From NCBI RefSeq assembly GCF_020443705.1, contig NZ_JAIZZK010000001.1, positions 372,001 to 436,000 on the forward strand: DNA of 64,000 bases. Direction: 5' to 3'. A program made the position numbers and the translations under genes. Of the stretch, positions 56,062 to 63,959 are shown one piece after another. The DNA is from Clostridium algoriphilum (lineage in GTDB: Bacteria > Bacillota > Clostridia > Clostridiales > Clostridiaceae). The first letter of the stretch is position 1. The number at the start of each line of letters is the position of its first letter. Under the pieces are notes generated by a model. That model was not told the origin of the DNA, made no database searches, and saw only the letters and a list, made by a program, of their open reading frames with translations.

Positions 56062-56586
56062 CCCCCATATAAAACATTTATTGTGCTAAATAAAGGTAAT
56101 TTGTTGTATATTACATATGCATTTGTTATAACTATATCTTTACATATCTAGTTTATCTTTCTTCTATTTAACTATTCAAACAAGATAAAAAAGATACTTT
56201 TTATTACCTCCTCAATGTTATCATATGTAAATATTCTCTAAGGTGTTTTATAATTTGAAAAATAAAAAAACAAAACTGCAGTATATTTATAATTGTACGG
56301 TACAAATTATAAATTTTAATATGATTTCTTAAATAGATTTATAATATTACTTATTATTAATAATATACATTATGAACAAATTGATAATAAGCTCAAAAAA
56401 ATAAATATATAGTAGCACATTTTAACCATAATTACATATACTATTAGTAGAGCACTGTACTCTAAGTAGATGGTAGCTTAAATGTTTTAGAAGAGGTTTA
56501 ATCTTATAGATTGAACTTCTTTTATGTGAATAAATAGTTAATCAAACAATAGTATTAACCTATAATATATTTTATAAAAATGTTTT
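56062..56586. other. Gene-poor AT-rich region with two foldable elements
   Basis: No ORF with a ribosome site is seen. TTTATAATTGTAC and GTACAAATTATAAA form an imperfect inverted repeat at about 56298-56326. At about 56490-56524 a 14-bp stem (AAGAGGTTTAATCT with AGATTGAACTTCTT, two G-U) is followed by TTTATG, terminator-like on the plus strand, with a TTGATA near 56381 upstream. A small noncoding RNA is possible but unproven. Confidence 0.4.
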
Positions 56587-56754
56587 TTAGCTCTTTGGTT
56601 TAAAAAACTTTGTTATTAAGTTATCCCCTATGTATAATGTGATAAAACATATTACTAAAAATGCCCATCCATAAGTCCTATAATATGTTAAAGCTATAAA
56701 GCTTAGCAAAATGTACCAAGCACACTGTAAACAATAATAATAAATCTTCTTCAT
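56587..56754 (-). CDS. 55-residue membrane protein
   Basis: MKKIYYYCLQCAWYILLSF opens the protein. Two hydrophobic helices (about 8-23 and 30-43) are joined by YYRTYGW, followed by a basic tail KFFKPKS. CGGAGGG lies about 7 bases before the ATG (56752-56754). No family is recognised; it may be a small membrane modulator or part of the adjacent accessory genes. It is too short for standard length cutoffs. Confidence 0.65.
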   Translation of the reverse strand: MKKIYYYCLQCAWYILLSFIALTYYRTYGWAFLVICFITLYIGDNLITKFFKPKS

Positions 56755-56885
56755 AATGTTTCCCTCCGATATATAATTACTTAATTCATTACATTGTACT
56801 ACCTATTAATAACATTATTTTTTACAAACATATTATTAATATGATTCTTTTGAAGAGTATCTAAATAACTATAAATCTAACTAAA

Positions 56886-56918
56886 AATATGGTGTTAGCC
56901 TTTTGCTAACACCATATT
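56886..56918 (-). terminator. Terminator of the RHH-like gene
   Basis: Perfect 14-bp stem AATATGGTGTTAGC/GCTAACACCATATT with a 5-base loop, followed on the minus strand by TTTAG. Confidence 0.85.
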
Positions 56919-56947
56919 CTTTAAATGTATTAAACAACTTTTATATA

Positions 56948-57376
56948 TTATTTTTTATATTTATCAATATATTCTAGAAGTGCCATACTCACTAAATCCA
57001 TGCTTTTCTCTTCTTCATATGTCTCTGTAAAACTTTTAAACTGATCCCACACATATGTATATAATCTAATAGTATTAGTAGTCTTGAATTCATCACTAAG
57101 CATTTCTTCATCAATTTTTAATTCTTGTTGTTGTGGTTGTTCTTGCGGTACATCAATTATAATTTTATAATCTGTTTTTTCTTTTTCTATTTCTTTTTTA
57201 TCTGTTAATTTTTTTTGTTCTTTTACATAGTCATAAGCTGAATCAATAGCTCCCTCTATACTATCCGAATTAAAGCTCATACAAGGAATTACATCATCTA
57301 AAGTTAAACAGAATTTAGAACTTGTCTGGATTTTTACCTTAAATCCTGCATCTATTAGTTTTTCTAATTTATTCAT
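56948..57376 (-). CDS. Hypothetical protein with possible C-terminal ribbon-helix-helix domain
   Basis: A 142-residue protein. The N-terminal 55 residues (KLEKLIDAGFKVKIQTSSKF, Cys-rich strand FCLTLDDVIPC) resemble no family I know. A Glu/Lys/Gln-rich linker (about 55-95) follows. The C-terminal region TTNTIRLYTYVWDQFKSFTE plus SMDLVSMALLEYIDKYKK has the strand-helix-helix pattern of ribbon-helix-helix DNA-binding proteins. Direct repeats upstream (57457-57491) fit an RHH operator. The ATG at 57374-57376 is used, since an upstream GTG lacks a site. Function is inferred only. Confidence 0.6.
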   Translation of the reverse strand: MNKLEKLIDAGFKVKIQTSSKFCLTLDDVIPCMSFNSDSIEGAIDSAYDYVKEQKKLTDKKEIEKEKTDYKIIIDVPQEQPQQQELKIDEEMLSDEFKTTNTIRLYTYVWDQFKSFTETYEEEKSMDLVSMALLEYIDKYKK

Positions 57377-57456
57377 TTTCCACACACCCTTCACTTATTT
57401 TCAAATATCCCTTTAGGGCATATTACATAATTCAATTGTTTCCTAATGCTTTTATT

Positions 57457-57491
57457 TATATTATGCCGTGCTTTTATATATATTATGCCGT
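57457..57491 (-). repeat. Two 13-bp direct repeats upstream of the RHH-like gene
   Basis: TATATTATGCCGT occurs at 57457-57469 and 57479-57491, 22 bp apart (two helical turns), in the promoter region of the RHH-like gene. The spacing places both copies on one DNA face. Confidence 0.75.
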
Positions 57492-57648
57492 ATTTTATTT
57501 ATATTTATTTTATATTTATTTAGTAAAATTTTATTAACCGTTTACTATAATGTAATCCTTATTAATCAATTATTCTTATTATATTGATATACACCATTAT
57601 GCAATGTATAGATTAAAATAAAGCAATATTTAAATTTTATTCGAATAC

Positions 57649-58752
57649 CTAATATACTAATTTATTATCCTTTAATATATTTGTGATTTTTTTTAAATAT
57701 TTTGTTTCTTCTTCATCCTCAATTAGTTTTTTCGCTTTATCATTTAGTAGAATTTCATTATCATTATTCTTGTTATTATCTATTTTGCCTTTTATACTTT
57801 TTTCTAAATCACGTAAATATGACCAGTCCTCTTCATTTATACTTTTGGGTGTATCCATCTTTAATTTATTGCATTTTAAAATTTCATTAATTAATTGTAG
57901 TTTTTCTTTATATTCTTCTCTCTTTTCATCAATCTCAATTTTACCCTTTAACTCTAATAGTATTATTTTAAAATCAATATCCTTAATCCAAGCAGGTTTT
58001 TTCTTTTTAATTAATTCTCTCGGATTATTAGTATAACAAAGTATTTTAAAGGCAAGTAATTCTAATCTATATGCTTTATGCTTTAATTCATAAATTTTTT
58101 CGACTTCTAAATATTCTAGTGGATGATTATTTATAAATTCAATTGGAGACTTTATAGAATATAATTTATTAAATAAATTTTGCAAATACAATTCTCTTAA
58201 AAAATTATAATAATCCAGCCACTTATCCTCTGCCATTCCATCTTGTTTTCTTTCCTTTAGTAAATCAAGTATTTTTTCTGTATTAAAATAATATTGACTA
58301 GCATTGTGTTTTTTTAACAATATAAATACATCAAAAATTTCATTTTGTATTATATTCCACATATCTTGCTTAATATTTTGAGGTTTGTTCAAACCTAAAA
58401 GCGCCGAAAAATCATTGTAATAAATCATTTCCAAAACTATTTTTTTGATTTGTTCTTCTAATGCCTCTGTAGACTTTTTCAATATATAATCCCATTCATT
58501 GTCACTAATATAAGAAGGCTTATTATTATTTAAAAGTTTATAGCAAGTACTCATTTCAAGCTCCCTAATATTTCTAGAATTTTTATTTTCTCCTACAAAT
58601 CTATCTATAGCAACTTTACGAATATCTAACCATTTTTGTCTTGATACATAAAAAGGTTTTCTTTTTTCTAATATTTTCTTACTTTCATAATATGCCTTAC
58701 ATTCTAAATCATTAATTAACATATTTTTTAAGAAATTATTAAAATTCTTCAT
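57649..58752 (-). CDS. Uncharacterised protein with about 46-residue KP...I....W repeats
   Basis: A 367-residue Lys/Glu/Asn-rich, helical protein with no signal peptide, membrane segment or family I recognise. A motif KPxxIxxxxW recurs: KPFYVSRQKW (32-41), KPSYISDNEW (78-87), KPQNIKQDMW (123-132), KQDGMAEDKW (169-178), KPAWIKDIDF (252-261) and TPKSINEEDW (301-310). The first four are 45-46 residues apart; a weaker copy may lie near 202-225. Intervening stretches are predicted helical, so the whole may be an alpha-solenoid or scaffold. The ribosome site is GAGGGG. It lies next to the RHH-like gene, on the same strand. Confidence 0.8.
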   Translation of the reverse strand: MKNFNNFLKNMLINDLECKAYYESKKILEKRKPFYVSRQKWLDIRKVAIDRFVGENKNSRNIRELEMSTCYKLLNNNKPSYISDNEWDYILKKSTEALEEQIKKIVLEMIYYNDFSALLGLNKPQNIKQDMWNIIQNEIFDVFILLKKHNASQYYFNTEKILDLLKERKQDGMAEDKWLDYYNFLRELYLQNLFNKLYSIKSPIEFINNHPLEYLEVEKIYELKHKAYRLELLAFKILCYTNNPRELIKKKKPAWIKDIDFKIILLELKGKIEIDEKREEYKEKLQLINEILKCNKLKMDTPKSINEEDWSYLRDLEKSIKGKIDNNKNNDNEILLNDKAKKLIEDEEETKYLKKITNILKDNKLVY

Positions 58753-59033
58753 CTTATCCCCTCGTATATAATTATTTTTTACTTGTTCTTATATATATCC
58801 ATATTATATCATAATTTAGGTAATATTTTATAATTATACAAAATTTGGTTAGATGATTTATCAACCTTCTTAATAAATCTGATTTTTTCGCAAACTAAAA
58901 AACAAAAATAGGATTATTCCTACTCTAATCAAGTTATAACTTAAATTTAAAAGACCTCCCATGTAACGGTTTTATTTATGATGAGGTCCGCCTCCACCAG
59001 TAAAACCCGCGACTAATTATAATTAGAATAGAG

Positions 59034-59573
59034 TTATGAAATTATACCGATTTTATCCAACCAATTAGTGACATCTTTTTTCGCCGCATTAACACGCGAG
59101 CCATTAATAGCCAAACCTTTCAAAGGTGTTGCTTTCTGACATATGTTTGCAATATCCTTTTCACTATGACCTAACCCGCTTCCTTCATGAGTACAAAATG
59201 GAATAATAGTTTTTCCAGAAAAATTATATTCCTCCAGGAACGTAAATACTGGCATCGGCATCGTTCCCCACCAATTTGGATAACCTAAAAATACCACATC
59301 GTAAGAATCCATGTTCTCCACATGATTCGTAAGTTCAGGTCTGGCATTGGCGCGCAGTTCATCTTGTGCCACCTCCGTAGTTTCTGTATAATCCTTAGGA
59401 TAAGAATTTACAGTTTCAATTCGAAAAAGATTACCTCCTGTCATTTCCTGAATCATCTTTGCAATTACTTCTGTATTACCGATTGGCAAGTTCACAACCC
59501 TTCCACTAACATAGTTATTTCCCTCACGTGAAAAATAGGCTATCAGACATTTTTCTTCTTTTAAATTTATCAT
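59034..59573 (-). CDS. Flavodoxin
   Basis: A 179-residue flavodoxin-fold protein that binds FMN and carries single electrons. FMN-loop motifs: AYFSREGNNY (phosphate loop, slightly variant), LGYPNWWGTMPMP (the 60s loop with Trp) and FCTHEGSGLG (90s loop). The 25-residue insertion after the first strand is typical of the flavodoxin_4-type proteins of Lachnospiraceae and Clostridia. It begins the less AT-rich block shared with the next four genes. Start follows GGGAGAACAAGAA. Confidence 0.9.
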   Translation of the reverse strand: MINLKEEKCLIAYFSREGNNYVSGRVVNLPIGNTEVIAKMIQEMTGGNLFRIETVNSYPKDYTETTEVAQDELRANARPELTNHVENMDSYDVVFLGYPNWWGTMPMPVFTFLEEYNFSGKTIIPFCTHEGSGLGHSEKDIANICQKATPLKGLAINGSRVNAAKKDVTNWLDKIGIIS

Positions 59574-59799
59574 TTCTTGTTCTCCCTTTCTTTTTCTTAT
59601 TTTATAATACTCTTTGAGTTAAAATTATTTATCAAATGTTGTTGCAACCTCTTTTAAACTGTCTTATAATTTTCCTCCTAATATTTATTAAATTCTACTC
59701 CGGTATTACTTTATTTAAACATCTTATTGCATTTAATTATTTAGCAAAAGTATTTGTTTAAAATGTATTTGTTACTATAATCTTGCTTTCTTCTTAATT

Positions 59800-60432
59800 T
59801 TAACGAATAAAGTTTGTTTGAATATGTTCTTCCTTTTCTGGGAATGGAACTTCTAACTTGATACCAGCTTCTTTTATTTTCAAAAACCATGCCATGTTTC
59901 TTCCAAGAATACGCATAATCTGTAACCCTTCTAAATCCTGTTTTACGTCCTCTGGAGTAAAACCGTGAACCATATTCCAATAGTTAGATGGAATAATTGG
60001 CATCTGCATTAACGCAAAGTATTTATTCATCTGATCATACGTCGCAGTTGTTCCAGCTCTTCTGGCCGATACAACTGCCGCCGCTGGCTTTAAATAAAAT
60101 GATTGCTTTCCTGAACATAAATCAGCAAAAAAGACTCTATCCATAAACGAAGTAATGGCACCACCAGCCGACGCAAAATGAACAGGTGAACCAAATACAA
60201 ATCCGTCATAATTTCCTACTATTTCAAGAAACGCGTTTACCTTATCATCAAATACACAACGTCCTGTTCTACCACAGGTCCCACAAGCAATACAACCTGA
60301 AAGAGGTTTTGTACCAATCCAAAATGTCTCTGTCTCAATACCTTCTCTTTTAAGTGTCTCTGCCACTTCATCTAAAGCTGTGTAGGTACAGCCTTTTTCG
60401 TGGGGACTTCCGTTAACTAATAATACTCTCAT
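59800..60432 (-). CDS. NAD(P)H-dependent FMN reductase, flavodoxin family
   Basis: A 210-residue flavoprotein (FMN_red family). LLVNGSPHEKGCTYTAL is the FMN phosphate loop; CIACGTCGRTGRC has four cysteines, common in the iron-sulfur flavoprotein-like group; FGSPVHFASAGGAITSFMDR is the flavin/ribityl loop. It lies downstream of a MerR-type promoter with a 19-bp spacer, so it is the likely target of the adjacent MerR. Start follows AGGAGGCAAACATT. Confidence 0.9.
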   Translation of the reverse strand: MRVLLVNGSPHEKGCTYTALDEVAETLKREGIETETFWIGTKPLSGCIACGTCGRTGRCVFDDKVNAFLEIVGNYDGFVFGSPVHFASAGGAITSFMDRVFFADLCSGKQSFYLKPAAAVVSARRAGTTATYDQMNKYFALMQMPIIPSNYWNMVHGFTPEDVKQDLEGLQIMRILGRNMAWFLKIKEAGIKLEVPFPEKEEHIQTNFIR

Positions 60433-60519
60433 AATGTTTGCCTCCTAGTTATTTTCCGAAACCATTTCATTAATGTAATTAAGTGCATTTAATGTATCTA
60501 GATTTATTTCCACATTAAA

Positions 60520-60550
60520 AACATACACCCTGGAGTGAACTCCAAGTCAA
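60520..60550 (-). promoter_or_regulatory. MerR-type promoter with dyad in a 19-bp spacer
   Basis: On the minus strand TTGACT (60545-60550) and TATGTT (60520-60525) are separated by 19 bases, the overlong spacer of MerR-activated promoters. The spacer holds the dyad TGGAGT-TC-ACTCCA. It reads into the FMN reductase gene; the merR gene is directly upstream on the same strand. Confidence 0.8.
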
Positions 60551-60570
60551 TACCTTTCATAAATTATTAT

Positions 60571-60612
60571 CAAAAAAATCTCCATACTCTCTATTTTAAG
60601 AGTACGGAGATT
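60571..60612 (-). terminator. Terminator of the merR gene
   Basis: Fourteen-bp stem (60577-60590/60599-60612) with one G-U pair in RNA, then seven T on the minus strand. Confidence 0.85.
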
Positions 60613-60636
60613 CTAATCCTGTTACAAATCGTTATT

Positions 60637-61014
60637 CTACTTATCCCAAGACAAAACGCCTGTCACTTCTGCCTTTTCATATCTGTCTATTTTATAATTC
60701 AGTCTGTCTAACGTTTTTTGCGTATCTTCCATTCTTTTCACAAGCTTCTTATGCACTTCTACTAAAAGTTCTTTTCTGGTTGTTATAGTCAAGTCTCCTT
60801 GCTGTGTAAGTGCACAATATTCAATCAGGGTTTCTATTGGCACTCCAGACAAACGCATGCATTTTGCTAATTCAATCCATCTGCAGGATTCTTCTGTATA
60901 ATCCCTGATACCACTTTTCGTACGGTTTACCTCTGGTATCAGTCCGATACGCTCATAATAACGCAATGTATCCTGAGAAAGGTCAAATTTTCTACTTACT
61001 TCACTAATAGTCAT
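60637..61014 (-). CDS. MerR-family transcriptional regulator (AdhR/NmlR-like)
   Basis: A 125-residue regulator. The N-terminal helix-turn-helix and wing read MTISEVSRKFDLSQDTLRYY and ERIGLIPEVNRTKSGIRDY, then a dimerisation helix (LLVEVHKKLVKRMEDTQKTL). A Cys and a second Cys (ELAKCMRLSG, IEYCALT) are present in the linker helices. AdhR/NmlR members sense electrophiles or aldehydes through a Cys. The likely target is the dyad promoter at 60520-60550. GGAGGAAAGCAAAG precedes the ATG. Confidence 0.9.
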   Translation of the reverse strand: MTISEVSRKFDLSQDTLRYYERIGLIPEVNRTKSGIRDYTEESCRWIELAKCMRLSGVPIETLIEYCALTQQGDLTITTRKELLVEVHKKLVKRMEDTQKTLDRLNYKIDRYEKAEVTGVLSWDK

Positions 61015-61142
61015 CTTTGCTTTCCTCCAATCTTCTATTCGTAACTACTCAAATGTATTTGCCAATTCTTTTAATAATTTTGGAATCGCTTTTAATCCCA
61101 AGTCAAGTACTTTTTAATCTTTTCAATTACTTGTATAATTGT

Positions 61143-62297
61143 CTAATTGCCAAATAGTTTAACTGCCTGTTTCATTTTATTAATAATATCTACACCAAAT
61201 GGACAGTTTTTCATACATGCTCCACATTCTATGCACTCACTTGCGTGGTGTTCTAATAAGTCATAATGATTTTTTAATGTTTCAGGAACATCGTCTTGAA
61301 TTAATGCTAAATCTAAATATTTATTTACTGATGCAATATCTATCTTTTTTGAACATGGGGCACAATGTCCACAATACATACAATGTCCGCTAAATGAACT
61401 TCTTGGAGCATTTGCAATAACATCACTATAATCTTTTTCTTTATTACTGGAAGTAGCATAGACTGTTGCTGCAAGTATTTGAGACCTATTATCTACTCCC
61501 ACCATTACTGAAGCAACTGCCGGTCTGGTTAAACAATAATGTAAACATTGTACCGGGGTCAGTGCTTTTTCAAAAGGCGATTCTTTGCCATTTAGTAACA
61601 CTCCGGCAGCATATCCTTTCATAACAGTTAAAGCAACACCCGCATTTTCACAAGTTTGGTATAGCTTATCACGTTTTGGATCAATACCTTCATAAGTCCT
61701 GTTTTTAAAAGTATTTTCTTCAAATAATATGTTTACATCTTCACTGGCTGGTAACATATCATAAGCAGCATTGATACTAAATAAAATTACATCAACTATT
61801 CCCGTTTCCACTGCTCTAAAAGCAATATCTGTATTGTGTGTTGATAGTCCTATAGACTTAATTATCCCTTTTTCTTTTAATTCTTTTGCATATTTAATTA
61901 TTTCTCCATTAAAAATGTTATCAAAATCCTTTTGATCATCAACATAATGAATCATCCCTACATCCACATAGTCGAGCTTCATTCTAGTTAAAAAGTCTTC
62001 ATATGAATTGACAACTTCATTTAAATTCCTGGTACGCCGATATTGTCCTCCATCCCAGGTACAACCTAGATGTCCTTCAATAACAAAACTACTTCGAGGA
62101 TATTTACTTAACGCTTTGCCAACATTACTTCTAGCTTCCGGATTTGAATTGTATATATCAAGGAAATTAATACCTTCATTTATTGCACAATCAATAATTG
62201 CTTCGCAATCTTCATAACTTTTTTTCTCAAATCCCTCACCGCCAATACCAATGGCACTTACTTTAATTCCTGATCTTCCTAAAATTCGATATTCCAT
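61143..62297 (-). CDS. Aldo/keto reductase with C-terminal 2[4Fe-4S] ferredoxin domain
   Basis: A 384-residue protein. The N-terminal TIM-barrel aldo/keto reductase domain has FLDIYNSNPEARSNVG (Asp and Tyr) and DVGMIHYVDD (His). The position of the usual catalytic Lys (ATKLG) reads EGHLG, i.e. His, as in some ferredoxin-fused family members. The C-terminal ferredoxin part has CMYCGHCAPC and CIECGACMKNCPFG. Electron transfer between NAD(P) and clusters is inferred. ATG 62295-62297 follows GGAGGTACATGAT; an upstream TTG is rejected. It belongs to the acquired redox block. Confidence 0.9.
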   Translation of the reverse strand: MEYRILGRSGIKVSAIGIGGEGFEKKSYEDCEAIIDCAINEGINFLDIYNSNPEARSNVGKALSKYPRSSFVIEGHLGCTWDGGQYRRTRNLNEVVNSYEDFLTRMKLDYVDVGMIHYVDDQKDFDNIFNGEIIKYAKELKEKGIIKSIGLSTHNTDIAFRAVETGIVDVILFSINAAYDMLPASEDVNILFEENTFKNRTYEGIDPKRDKLYQTCENAGVALTVMKGYAAGVLLNGKESPFEKALTPVQCLHYCLTRPAVASVMVGVDNRSQILAATVYATSSNKEKDYSDVIANAPRSSFSGHCMYCGHCAPCSKKIDIASVNKYLDLALIQDDVPETLKNHYDLLEHHASECIECGACMKNCPFGVDIINKMKQAVKLFGN

Positions 62298-62442
62298 ATC
62301 ATGTACCTCCAAATAATTGTTTATAGTATAAAATACGTATTACTTACTTTCCCACTTCCAAGTCCTTATCAGTCATAGTTACACCTGCATTTTCTTTATG
62401 ATAGATAAAGAATTTACCAAAGCAGGAATTGCAGATTATCGG

Positions 62443-63798
62443 TTAAATTGCATGAAACGTAGTCCATTTTCCACTCATATACCTGCATACATAAATGATT
62501 GCCTTAACAATCCAGTCAATAAACATAGCCACCCATGTGCCGAACATTCCCATATTAAAATAAATACTTAGCAGATAAGCTAGTGCAATACGGCAGAAAA
62601 ACATGGACAAAATTGCAACCATCATCGGGAATTTGGCATCTCCAGATGCGCGAAATGTCACTGGTAAAGTGTAAGCAAGCGGCCAAATTACAACCATAAA
62701 TCCTGCATGCCACCAAATATTTTGAGTGGCCAAGGTCGTTGCAGCCTCAGATAACCCATAAACATTCATTATGAAAGGCAATAATGCAAGTACCAATACA
62801 CAGCTCACCACATGAGATGCATACACAACACGCATAATTTTTTTGTTATAATATTTAGCCTGTTCATAATCCCCTGCACCGACACATCTTGATATAACCA
62901 CAGTTAATCCAAGACCAATTGCCATACCTGGTAACACTTGAAACATTACAATTGTACCTGACACCGCATTTGCTGCAATTGCTGCCGTACCAAAAGTAGC
63001 AACAAGACTGAGTACAATAATTCTTCCCAGATAAAACAAACCATTTTCCACTCCAAATGGAACACCAATACTTAAGATTTTTTTAATCATTGGCCAGTTA
63101 AATTTATGTTTTAAACTTTTCTTTATATATATTGCATTCCTTTTGTTTAAAGCTAAGGTGATAATAATAATTGCAGCCGCAATACGTGTTATCAAGGTGG
63201 GTATAGCAACACCCGCAGTTCCAAAGTTGAAGCCGTAAATAAGTATTGCATTTCCTATTGCGTGTACTATATTCATAGCCAGCATCACCTTCATGGGAAG
63301 TTTGGAATTACCCATAGTACGGAAAATTGCAGCTCCAACATTATATAGTGCAAGGAACGGAATGGATATTGCTGTAATCATCAGGTATGTATTTGCATCC
63401 CCACGTACTTCATCCGTTATCTGCCCAAACAGACCATTTAAAATAAGCGGTTTCATCAAATAAATAATGACCATGATTATGATGGAAAAGATACCGACAA
63501 ACCATACCATTTGATCCACTGCTTCTCTTGATTCTTTCATCTGTTTCTTGCCCATATACTGTCCTGCAATTACTGCACCACCAGTAGCTAGAGCTGCGAA
63601 CAAACTAATTAATAATGCCATGACGAAATCCACTAAAGACACACCAGACACAGCTGCTTCTCCCACGTGTGCTACCATTATTGAGTCTGCCAACCCCACC
63701 AGATATTCTAAAAATTGCTCTATGATAAGTGGCAGAAATAATTTAAATAAATTCTTATTTGTAAATAACTTTTTCGACTGTAAAGATGTCTGCTCCAA
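62443..63798 (-). CDS. MATE family efflux transporter
   Basis: A 451-residue MATE exporter (NorM/DinF-like) with 12 hydrophobic helices in two halves: NLFKLFLPLIIEQFLEYLVG and ADSIMVAHVGEAAVSGVSLV near the N-terminus, and the equivalent GVPFGVENGLFYLGRIIVL in the second half. Cation-coupled export of drugs or flavins is known for the family; the substrate is unknown. It starts with TTG at 63796-63798 after AGGAGG. That ribosome site lies inside a transposase-like frame (63755-63892), so translation may use sequence from an insertion junction. Confidence 0.92.
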   Translation of the reverse strand: MEQTSLQSKKLFTNKNLFKLFLPLIIEQFLEYLVGLADSIMVAHVGEAAVSGVSLVDFVMALLISLFAALATGGAVIAGQYMGKKQMKESREAVDQMVWFVGIFSIIIMVIIYLMKPLILNGLFGQITDEVRGDANTYLMITAISIPFLALYNVGAAIFRTMGNSKLPMKVMLAMNIVHAIGNAILIYGFNFGTAGVAIPTLITRIAAAIIIITLALNKRNAIYIKKSLKHKFNWPMIKKILSIGVPFGVENGLFYLGRIIVLSLVATFGTAAIAANAVSGTIVMFQVLPGMAIGLGLTVVISRCVGAGDYEQAKYYNKKIMRVVYASHVVSCVLVLALLPFIMNVYGLSEAATTLATQNIWWHAGFMVVIWPLAYTLPVTFRASGDAKFPMMVAILSMFFCRIALAYLLSIYFNMGMFGTWVAMFIDWIVKAIIYVCRYMSGKWTTFHAI

Positions 63799-63892
63799 TT
63801 TTAATCCTCCTGCTTATACGTTCTTGCCCATTCTCATACGCATCTAATATTTCATTCTTTTGTTCTGTTGTATATTTAGTTCTTTTAGACAT
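63755..63892 (-). pseudogene. IS3-family transposase OrfA N-terminal remnant
   Basis: A 45-codon frame begins MSKRTKYTTEQKNEILDAYE then NG, the start of the helix-turn-helix of IS3/IS150-type OrfA, then loses resemblance after about residue 27 and stops at 63755-63757 inside the MATE gene. It is the truncated first gene of the element whose end lies at 63931-63959. Confidence 0.7.
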
Positions 63893-63930
63893 AAAAATGC
63901 TCCACTTCTAGTATCAGGTTTTTATCATTT

Positions 63931-63959
63931 AATCTGTCTACTTTAAGGGGAGCATATCA
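63931..63959 (-). mobile_element. Left terminal inverted repeat of an IS3-family element
   Basis: On the minus strand the bases begin TGATATGCTCCCCTTAAAGT and continue AGACAGATT, the TG-starting, CCCC/AAAGTAGACA pattern of IS3-family (IS150 group) ends. It lies about 40 bases before the OrfA remnant. The matching right end is not found in this window. Confidence 0.6.

Noticed and set aside
59741-59980. 79-codon minus-strand frame overlapping the FMN reductase gene
   Set aside because: Antiparallel-type overlap in another frame of a well-supported gene, Arg/Ser/Tyr-rich with no ribosome site.
61015-61085. Short coding-like stretch KVLDLGLKAIPKLLKELANT upstream of merR
   Set aside because: Only 22 codons, no start or site, flanked by stops; could be a relic but evidence is too thin.
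62344-62445. Open reading beyond the MATE stop toward the aldo/keto reductase start
   Set aside because: The translation (PIICNSCFGKFFIYHKEN and on) has no start with a ribosome site and no family; likely chance.
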